A DNA stretch of 41,737 nt from Ignavibacterium sp. (GTDB lineage Bacteria > Bacteroidota > Ignavibacteria > Ignavibacteriales > Ignavibacteriaceae): contig JANWVQ010000031.1 in assembly GCA_025056745.1 (NCBI GenBank), forward strand, positions 1 to 41,737, written 5' to 3'. This document shows positions 15,423 through 22,298 of the stretch, piece after piece; within the stretch, counting starts at the first letter, position 1; the number at the start of each line of letters is the position of its first letter. Below the pieces are notes generated by a model. It was not told the origin of the DNA. It was given only the letters and a program-made list of their open reading frames with translations, and searched no databases. The position numbers were made by a program, and so were the translations under genes.

Positions 15423-17048
15423 CTATAATCCGTAATAAAGAGAGAAATAAAATTCGTTTAGATTTTTATCAATAAAAGTTAAATCTGGCTGTTGAGTAGA
15501 AATTTTGTTTGATTGAAAACGAAATCTTGCAAAAAGTTCGTGAATTATTTCATATTTTACTTCACCTCCAAAGTAAGAGTAATTTTTTCTCAAACCAAAA
15601 AGAAATGGAGGTTGTGGTTGAACATATTGTTGAATTACTCGTCCTTCATCTCCTTTTCTTATGTATTGAAAATATAATTCTGTTTGCAATCCACGAATAA
15701 TTCTATAATTCAATGATGCATAAATCTGATCAGCATTATAACCCATCCAATGGCCAAGAGGATATGAAGCGTGTTGATAAGTCTGTGTTTGAATATAGTG
15801 TGAATAAACGAATGGATAAATTTTTGTGTATTCTAAATGAAATGTCAAATTATTTATTGGTAAATCTGTTGTTGATGCTCCAAGACTAAATGCAAATTGA
15901 TTTCTTTGTTTTTCTTTATCAAAAAGATTAGCAATTGTTATTTCATCAATAAATATTGTTCCGTAAAGATGAGTTTTAGGTATATGATTTCTTGAACTTA
16001 AATTAAAGAAAAATTGCGAATTGCTTCCTGCATCGTTACTTTGTCTACTAAGATTATGATCATTAACTCTGTAAAACATTAAAGGGAATAAATATGAAAA
16101 TTCTAATTTATCAGAATAAACAACTGATTCACCAAAAGATAGACTTAAGCCCTTGAATGGTTTAAGTGTCAAAGTGTGAGAAGCTAAAAATTTATCACGA
16201 TAAATTGTTCGTGTCCAACCAAGAGAATGATAATATGTTCTTTGAGAGTCAACAACATCAGATGAAAGGAAAGCGTGAAAATAATTGAAACTTAACCAAT
16301 CTACTGGGTGAATGTCCAGTCTCAAAAATGGGAAAGAAGGTGCTTTTTGAGATAAAACTAAAAGTCCGCTTTTACCATAACCCCATTCCATAAAATCTCG
16401 TCCAAAAGAAAATGAACCCCAAGACCAATCTAAGCCCAAAACTGTTTTTGCTTCTGCATATTCAATTTGATTCGGTTTTGGAAATCTTGTATGAGTGCCT
16501 GTTACTGGAGTAAAAGTTTTAAACTTGTCAATTGTCTCTCCAGTTTCGTTGTTGTCTCTGAAGTCAAAGCTGAATCCTAACCAAGCGAGATTACCATAAA
16601 AATATAAACCGTTCCAAATATGCCTATAAGATTTTCCATCGCGGGATCCGAAAGTTGCTCCAAATATTGGTGAGACATTTAAAGAAAATAATTTATCACG
16701 ATATGAAAATAATCTAATTCTTCCATAATTATCTTTTCCTAAATAGTTTATTTCCGAACCCTCTGATGAATTTTGATGAATTAAATCTTTTTCTCTTCCA
16801 AATTCAGAGTTATAAAATTCTAATTCATCTATTTCAAGAGGAGTAAGTTTATTTTTTATTGAGTTTAACTCAGAGATTTTTTCTGCAATATATTTCCTAG
16901 TTAAAGGTCTGATTAAATCATCATATTCAATCAATCCTTTTTGAGCTATTCGGCTTAGAAAAGAATAAACGTCCCGATGTAAAGGTTCGTAAACAACTTG
17001 AGCGAGCGTAATAGTTGTTAATACAATTGATAAGAAAATTATTTTCAT
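15423..17048 (-). CDS. Wzi-like outer-membrane capsule assembly protein
   Basis: 541 residues with a signal peptide ending near TLA (about residue 16). The mature N-terminus reads PLHRDVYSFLSRIAQKGLIEY, the helical opening typical of the Wzi capsule-assembly family in Bacteroidota, followed by a long beta-barrel region with repeated aromatic strand ends and a terminal SLYYGL. Wzi in E. coli is an outer-membrane lectin that holds capsular polysaccharide on the surface. The gene overlaps the aminotransferase gene by 4 bases and lies among sugar-nucleotide genes, which supports a surface-glycan role. Assignment rests on the N-terminal pattern and context rather than catalytic residues. Confidence 0.75.
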   Translation of the reverse strand: MKIIFLSIVLTTITLAQVVYEPLHRDVYSFLSRIAQKGLIEYDDLIRPLTRKYIAEKISELNSIKNKLTPLEIDELEFYNSEFGREKDLIHQNSSEGSEINYLGKDNYGRIRLFSYRDKLFSLNVSPIFGATFGSRDGKSYRHIWNGLYFYGNLAWLGFSFDFRDNNETGETIDKFKTFTPVTGTHTRFPKPNQIEYAEAKTVLGLDWSWGSFSFGRDFMEWGYGKSGLLVLSQKAPSFPFLRLDIHPVDWLSFNYFHAFLSSDVVDSQRTYYHSLGWTRTIYRDKFLASHTLTLKPFKGLSLSFGESVVYSDKLEFSYLFPLMFYRVNDHNLSRQSNDAGSNSQFFFNLSSRNHIPKTHLYGTIFIDEITIANLFDKEKQRNQFAFSLGASTTDLPINNLTFHLEYTKIYPFVYSHYIQTQTYQHASYPLGHWMGYNADQIYASLNYRIIRGLQTELYFQYIRKGDEGRVIQQYVQPQPPFLFGLRKNYSYFGGEVKYEIIHELFARFRFQSNKISTQQPDLTFIDKNLNEFYFSLYYGL

Positions 17049-18214
17049 TGATTAAAAAACTCCTTTATTTTTTGAACAACGTAACTTATTTGCTCTTCTG
17101 TCAGCTCAGGATAAATCGGAATAGCAAGAGAAGTATCAGCAGAAAATTCAGAAATTGGGAAATCACCTTTTTTATGATTCAAATATGCAAAGCATTCTTG
17201 TAAATGAAAAGGGACAGGATAATAAATTTCCGTACCAATTTCATTCTTTGTAAGAAATTCTCTTAATTCATCTCTCTTTTCAACTCGAATAATATATTGA
17301 TTGTAAATATGATAATTTTTCAGATCTTGAATGTTTTCGTAAATAGCCTTTGGTAGGAGAACTTTATTATTTGCGTCAAATTTTATTCTTCCCGGTTCTT
17401 CGGCCAATCCAGCTTCAATGAAAAGTTTATTATATAAGTTAGCGTTATATTTTCTTTTATCAGTCCAAGATTGAAGATAAGGCAATTTTACTCTTAATAC
17501 TGCAGCTTGCAAAGCATCAAGTCTGAAATTACCACCGATCACTTTGTGGTAATATTTTGGCTCGCCACCGTGAACTCTTTTAATGCGAATTATTTCAGCA
17601 AGTTTATCATCATTTGTAGTAATTAATCCACCATCACCAAAACACCCAAGATTTTTACTTGGGAAAAATGAAAAGCAACCAATATGCCCAATTGTTCCAA
17701 CGAAACGACCGTCTTTGTATTGAGTGCCGATTGCTTGTGCGGCATCTTCGATTACGATCAAATTATATTCTTCAGCTAATTTCATTATTTCGTTCATCTC
17801 AGCGCTTTGCCCAAACAAATGAACAGGTATAATAGCTTTAGTTTTGGAAGTAATTTTTTTCTTTACATCTTGAGGATCAATATTGAATGTAATTGGATCA
17901 TTGTCAACAAAAATCGGTTTTGCAAATAATCGTGCAACAACTCCTGCTGTTGCGAAAAAAGAATATGTGGGGACGATAACCTCATCTTCTGGCTTAATAT
18001 CAATAGCCATTAGAGCTAAAAGTAATGCATCTGTTCCTGAAGATACTCCATAAGCGTGTTTACAATTTAAATAGTTCTCAAATTCCTCTTCCATCTTTGA
18101 AACTTCATTACCAAGAATGAATTGTTGGGATTCAGATACTCTTAATATTGCTTCATCTAATTCTTTTTTAATTGATTTGTATTGAGGCTTTAAATCTAAT
18201 AGTGGAACTTTCAT
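17045..18214 (-). CDS. DegT/DnrJ/EryC1-family sugar aminotransferase
   Basis: 389 residues. PLP-binding Lys187 lies in SFFPSKNLG, Asp157 and Gln160 in IEDAAQ, and the SSGTDALLLAL phosphate-binding segment at 58-68, all standard for the family. These enzymes transfer an amino group from glutamate to a keto-sugar nucleotide. Following rfbA and rfbC it probably works on a dTDP-keto-deoxy sugar, giving a 3- or 4-amino-deoxy sugar for the O-antigen or capsule; the overall sequence resembles the FdtB/QdtB type that makes 3-amino sugars, with moderate certainty. Starts 17 bases after rfbC. Confidence 0.93.
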   Translation of the reverse strand: MKVPLLDLKPQYKSIKKELDEAILRVSESQQFILGNEVSKMEEEFENYLNCKHAYGVSSGTDALLLALMAIDIKPEDEVIVPTYSFFATAGVVARLFAKPIFVDNDPITFNIDPQDVKKKITSKTKAIIPVHLFGQSAEMNEIMKLAEEYNLIVIEDAAQAIGTQYKDGRFVGTIGHIGCFSFFPSKNLGCFGDGGLITTNDDKLAEIIRIKRVHGGEPKYYHKVIGGNFRLDALQAAVLRVKLPYLQSWTDKRKYNANLYNKLFIEAGLAEEPGRIKFDANNKVLLPKAIYENIQDLKNYHIYNQYIIRVEKRDELREFLTKNEIGTEIYYPVPFHLQECFAYLNHKKGDFPISEFSADTSLAIPIYPELTEEQISYVVQKIKEFFNQ

Positions 18215-18231
18215 AATATTCTTTAAATTGA

Positions 18232-18780
18232 TTAATAAATAAAATCTTTTTCTATCTGACTAAATAGTTTTCCATTAGAATCTTTTTCTGAAACAATTGG
18301 ATTTTCTACTTTCCAATCTATTTTCAATTGTGGGTCGTCGTAACGGATTGATCTTTCGTGTTCTTTACTGTAGTATTGAGTGCAATTGTAATAAAAAATC
18401 GCTTCATCAGATAAGACAGAAAACCCATGAGCAAAACCAGGGGGAATCCATATTTGAGTGTGATTTTCCTCTGAAAGAATTTGAGTAAAATACTGCCCAA
18501 AAGTTGGTGAGCCAAATCTTATGTCTAAAGCAACATCTAAAACTTCTCCGTAAATTACTTGACACAATTTCCCTTGAGCCATTTCACCAATTTGATAATG
18601 TAATCCTCTAATTGTTCCCCTTTTTGATTTTGAGATGTTTGACTGAACAAACTTGTAATCTAATCCATTTATTCTAAAAATATTTTCTCTAAAAGATTCG
18701 AGAAAGTAACCTCGACTATCAGAAAAAACTTTGGGTTTAATAATTATTAAACCATCTATGGGTGTTTTTATAAATTCCAT
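18232..18780 (-). CDS. rfbC: dTDP-4-dehydrorhamnose 3,5-epimerase
   Basis: 182 residues, full family length. Shows DSRGYFLESF, the catalytic base His61 in IRGLHYQ, substrate-binding GKLCQVIYGEVLDVALDIR, IPPGFAHGF and the catalytic Tyr at 130/131. The protein epimerises dTDP-4-keto-6-deoxy-glucose at C3 and C5. Directly abuts rfbA (no intergenic base). The partners rfbB and rfbD are not in the window, so rhamnose synthesis cannot be completed from this cluster alone. Confidence 0.95.
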   Translation of the reverse strand: MEFIKTPIDGLIIIKPKVFSDSRGYFLESFRENIFRINGLDYKFVQSNISKSKRGTIRGLHYQIGEMAQGKLCQVIYGEVLDVALDIRFGSPTFGQYFTQILSEENHTQIWIPPGFAHGFSVLSDEAIFYYNCTQYYSKEHERSIRYDDPQLKIDWKVENPIVSEKDSNGKLFSQIEKDFIY

Positions 18781-19644
18781 CTAAGCTTCTTTTAATATTT
18801 TCAATAAATAATCTTTATACATTGAATTTGGGATTGTTCCAATAAGTTTTTCGAATTGTTTTTTAGATATAAAACCTTTATTAAAAGCAATTTCCTCTAT
18901 ACAAGCAACTTTAAGCCCTTGTCTGTCTTCGATGACACCAAAGAAATTTGAAGCTTGCAACAAAGCCTCAGGAGTTCCGGTATCCAACCAAGCTATACCT
19001 CTTCCAATTTTTTCTACTTTTAATTCTCCTAATTCAAGATATTTTTTATTTACATCTGTTATTTCTAATTCACCTCTGGCTGAAGGTTTGAGATTTTTTG
19101 ATATTTCTATTACTCTGTTATCGTAAATATAAAGACCAGGAACAGCGTAGTGAGACTTAGGATTCTTGGGCTTTTCTTCAATTGAAATTGCTTTACCGTT
19201 CTCATCAAATTCAATAATTCCATACCTCTGTGGGTCGTTAACTTGATAGCCAAAAATTGTAGCACCTTTTTCTTGTTCCAAGGCTTTATAAAAAAAGCTT
19301 AGATCACCATAAAAAATATTATCACCTAAAATTAAAGTTACACTATCTTTTCCGATAAATTTCTCGCCGAGTATAAACGCCTCCGCAATTCCATTAGGTG
19401 CAGGCTGAACTTTATAAGATATTTCCAGACCAAGAAGCTTTCCATCGCCAAAAAGTTTTTTGTAAAGTGGTATTGTTTCCTTGTTTGAAATAATTAAAAT
19501 TTTTCTTATACCACCAAGCATTAAAATTGATAAAGGGTAGTAAATTAAAGGTTTATCATATATAACAGTAAGCTGTTTACTATAAACTTTAGTTATTGGA
19601 TATAAACGAGAGCCTGAACCTCCAGCTAAAATTATTCCTTTCAT
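18781..19644 (-). CDS. rfbA: glucose-1-phosphate thymidylyltransferase
   Basis: 287 residues, typical of RmlA. Signature GGSGSRLYPIT (8-18), KQLTVIYDKPLIYYPLS, the metal site LILGDNIFYGD, and EKPKNPKSHYAVPGLYIYD. It makes dTDP-glucose from glucose-1-phosphate and dTTP, the entry step for dTDP-deoxy and amino sugars. It is the first gene of the minus-strand operon rfbA-rfbC-aminotransferase-wzi-fcl, divergent from rpmH across a 218-base gap that must hold its promoter; no clear consensus was seen on this strand. Confidence 0.97.
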   Translation of the reverse strand: MKGIILAGGSGSRLYPITKVYSKQLTVIYDKPLIYYPLSILMLGGIRKILIISNKETIPLYKKLFGDGKLLGLEISYKVQPAPNGIAEAFILGEKFIGKDSVTLILGDNIFYGDLSFFYKALEQEKGATIFGYQVNDPQRYGIIEFDENGKAISIEEKPKNPKSHYAVPGLYIYDNRVIEISKNLKPSARGELEITDVNKKYLELGELKVEKIGRGIAWLDTGTPEALLQASNFFGVIEDRQGLKVACIEEIAFNKGFISKKQFEKLIGTIPNSMYKDYLLKILKEA

Positions 19645-19800
19645 ATTTCATTTATTGTTGTTTCAGAAAAAATAAAATTGTCTCTGAAATATAAAGATTA
19701 CTAATCAACTATAATTAAATAAATTTCAAAAATGCTACTTAAAGAGTTTTTTTAGAAAAAATAATATCAAAGCAAACCAGATTTATGGCTTTTTCTTTCC

Positions 19801-19831
19801 TTGTTAAATAGCTTCTGAATGTCTATTTTTG
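19801..19831 (+). promoter_or_regulatory. candidate promoter of rpmH
   Basis: TTG (19801-19803), a 20-base spacer and TATTTTTG (19824-19831) match the Bacteroidota-type consensus TTG-N20-TAnnTTTG exactly, 31 bases before the rpmH start. The rest of the gap 19645-19862 between rfbA and rpmH is AT-rich, has a short TTTCAGA/TCTGAAA inverted repeat near 19660-19690, and no recognisable DnaA boxes. Confidence 0.5.
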
Positions 19832-19862
19832 CTCACTTTATAAATTAAATTTTGGAGAAAAT

Positions 19863-20009
19863 ATGAAAAGAACATTTCAGCCAAGTAACAGAAAAAGAAA
19901 AAATAAACACGGATTTAGAGAAAGAATGAAAACCAAAGATGGTAGAGCTGTTCTGGCAAGAAGAAGAGCTAAAGGTAGAAAAAAATTAACTGTAAGCGAC
20001 GAAAAATAA
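19863..20009 (+). CDS. rpmH: ribosomal protein bL34
   Basis: A 48-residue, highly basic protein beginning [18 protein letters not shown] and continuing [23 protein letters not shown] in overlapping register, which is the invariant L34 sequence. It is a component of the large ribosomal subunit. Ribosome site TGGAGA lies 7 bases upstream. The gene starts the conserved block rpmH-rnpA-yidC, with rnpA 7 bases downstream. Confidence 0.98.
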   Translation: MKRTFQPSNRKRKNKHGFRERMKTKDGRAVLARRRAKGRKKLTVSDEK

Positions 20010-20016
20010 TATTGCT

Positions 20017-20427
20017 GTGAAAAAGTTCTCTCTTTCAAAAAATGAGAGAATTAAAGAGAAAAAAATTTTTGATAAACTTTATAAGTCAGGAAAGATTGTT
20101 CTCTCAAAAAATAAATCTATTAAAGCAATTTATCTGGCTGAAAAATCTCAAGAACCTTGCGCAAAAATCGCTATAGGAATTTCGAAAAAGGCTGGTAAAG
20201 CTGTGTGGAGGAATAGACTTAAAAGATTGATTCGAAATGCTTACAGATTAAATAAACTACAGCTTTTGGATCTTGCTAAACAGAAAAATTTAAATATCTA
20301 TGTTTTATTCTCTTCTTTAAGTCTAAATCAAATAAACTGTCCAAAAGTGAAATACGATTTTATTGAATTGGAAGTTATTTCACTTCTGGAGTTAATTCAT
20401 AAAAAAATAAATTCACTTTTCAATTGA
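20017..20427 (+). CDS. rnpA: ribonuclease P protein component
   Basis: 136 residues starting with GTG at 20017, 7 bases after rpmH. The RNR signature KAGKAVWRNRLKRLIRNAYR (in two overlapping parts: KAGKAVWRNRLKR and RLIRNAYR, about residues 59-77) is clear, along with the N-terminal LSKNERIKEKKIFDKLYKSG. The protein assists the catalytic RNA in removing 5' leaders of tRNA precursors. Position after rpmH is the usual one. The gene yidD, commonly found next, is absent: yidC follows after 15 bases. Confidence 0.96.
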   Translation: MKKFSLSKNERIKEKKIFDKLYKSGKIVLSKNKSIKAIYLAEKSQEPCAKIAIGISKKAGKAVWRNRLKRLIRNAYRLNKLQLLDLAKQKNLNIYVLFSSLSLNQINCPKVKYDFIELEVISLLELIHKKINSLFN

Positions 20428-20442
20428 GTTTTTGGGTAAAAA

Positions 20443-22278
20443 ATGGATAGGCAAACAACTTTAGCTTTTATTTTAATTGGTATAATCTTAATGATTTGGC
20501 TTTACATTACAGCACCAAATCCTCCCCAACAAGTTCAAAATCAAAATAAACAAAATGATACGCTTCAAGTTGAGAATAAAGAACAAATTAAAAGCTCTAA
20601 ACAGTTAAGTTCACCCATCAAAAAAAATAATGAAGCTTTTGTTTCTAAATCAGATACTATTCCAGTTAAAACAATTGTAATTGAAACTAAACTTGCGAGA
20701 TATGAATTAACCTCGCTTGGAGCCAATTTCAAAAAAGTATTCTTGAAAAAATTTAGGAATTGGTATTCAGCCGACTCTAAAGAAAATAAAATCGAAAATT
20801 TTGTTCAGTTAATTAATTACAGTAAAGGTAATTCTTACGGATTAGTATTAGTAACTCAAGATGGAATAGGAATAAACACCTCAGAAATTAAATTTGATTA
20901 TAATGGTTCAACTTATTACAGTTTAAAGGAAAATGATTCAATAACAATTACCTTTAAGTCAAATTTCGAAAACAATCGTAGCATTCAAAAAAGTTATACA
21001 TTTTATTCAAACAGTTATGAAATAAAATCAGATATAGAGTTTATTAATTTTCAAAACCACATCAGCAATAATTTGTTTGATATAACTTGGGAAAATGGAA
21101 TTCGTTTTGTTGAGCATAATTCAGTTGACGAAGCTAACTACTCAGATGCAAGTGTTTTTTCAGGTGGCGAAAATGTTATTGTTGATGCTTCCTCTGTTGG
21201 AGAGAAAATTTCCAAAAATTTTGGCGGTCGAATAGATTGGATAGCTGTAAGAAACAAATATTTTGCTTCTGTGATTATTCCATCTAATCCAGATAAAATT
21301 GAATCTGCATACATTGAAGGGATTAGAAACAAAGTTGGTTTTGATGGATTAGTAGAAAGATATGATTTAAGATTAACAGTTCCATTTGAAAATCAAATTA
21401 ATGAAAGAAAATCATTCTCAATATTTATTGGACCTGTTGATTACGATGTTTTGGAAGGTCTCGGTAGAAATTTAGTTGAACTTGTAAACTTTGGTAGCTT
21501 TTTTGGATTAACTTTTGTTGTTAGACCAATTGCAGAATATGTCCTATTACCATTATTTCAATTTTTACATTCATTTATTCCTAATTATGGAATTGTGATT
21601 ATCATCTTTTCATTGATTATAAAAATTCTGGTTTACCCGCTTACAAAATCAAGTTATCAATCAATGAAAAAAATTCAGGCTTTGCAACCAAAAATTGCTG
21701 AGTTGAAAGAGAAATTTAAAGATGATCCCCAAAAACTTAATAAAGAGACAATGAAACTTTACTCTACCTATGGGATTAACCCTGCAGGAGGCTGTTTACC
21801 AATTCTATTGCAAATGCCAATTTTCATTGCTCTTTGGGGAATGTTTCAATCTGCTATTGATCTCAGATTACAACCTTTTGTCTGGTGGATTAAAGATTTA
21901 TCAAATCCAGATGTAATCTATGATCTTGGGTTTAAGATACCTTTGTTTGGAGTTCAACAGGTCAGTGGTCTTGCACTTTTGATGGGTATTACAACTTTTA
22001 TTCAACAAAAAATGACAGTCAAAGATCCGACTCAAAAGGCTCTTGTTTATATAATGCCAATATTTTTAACTATACTGTTTATGTCATTCCCTTCTGGCTT
22101 GAATCTTTATTACTTTATGTTCAATTTATTTTCAATAATTCAACAATGGTATATAAATAGAAATGCAGATGAAGTTGTGCTCGTTCCTGTTGCTAATCCA
22201 AATAAAAAAGGATTTATGGCTCGTATGTTAGAAGCTGCCGAGCAACAGGCAAAACAACAACAGAAAAAAAAGAAATAG
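20443..22278 (+). CDS. yidC: membrane protein insertase YidC
   Basis: 611 residues: N-terminal membrane anchor (about 5-22), a linker rich in Gln/Asn/Lys, a large periplasmic domain (about 75-335), then the five-helix insertase core. Core landmarks are YPLTKSSYQSMKKIQALQPK, GINPAGGCLPILLQMPIF and PSGLNLYYFMFN, followed by a basic Gln/Lys-rich tail. The conserved basic residue in the hydrophilic groove, Arg in E. coli, is Lys here (SLIIKILVYPLT). The protein inserts and folds inner-membrane proteins with or without SecYEG. It follows rnpA in the common order and is the last housekeeping gene before the patatin fusion. Confidence 0.97.
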   Translation: MDRQTTLAFILIGIILMIWLYITAPNPPQQVQNQNKQNDTLQVENKEQIKSSKQLSSPIKKNNEAFVSKSDTIPVKTIVIETKLARYELTSLGANFKKVFLKKFRNWYSADSKENKIENFVQLINYSKGNSYGLVLVTQDGIGINTSEIKFDYNGSTYYSLKENDSITITFKSNFENNRSIQKSYTFYSNSYEIKSDIEFINFQNHISNNLFDITWENGIRFVEHNSVDEANYSDASVFSGGENVIVDASSVGEKISKNFGGRIDWIAVRNKYFASVIIPSNPDKIESAYIEGIRNKVGFDGLVERYDLRLTVPFENQINERKSFSIFIGPVDYDVLEGLGRNLVELVNFGSFFGLTFVVRPIAEYVLLPLFQFLHSFIPNYGIVIIIFSLIIKILVYPLTKSSYQSMKKIQALQPKIAELKEKFKDDPQKLNKETMKLYSTYGINPAGGCLPILLQMPIFIALWGMFQSAIDLRLQPFVWWIKDLSNPDVIYDLGFKIPLFGVQQVSGLALLMGITTFIQQKMTVKDPTQKALVYIMPIFLTILFMSFPSGLNLYYFMFNLFSIIQQWYINRNADEVVLVPVANPNKKGFMARMLEAAEQQAKQQQKKKK

Positions 22279-22298
22279 TTCTCTGTTGAAGAACTTTG

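Noticed and set aside
19645-19862. Replication origin next to rpmH
   Set aside because: No DnaA boxes and no dnaA gene visible; only promoters are supported.
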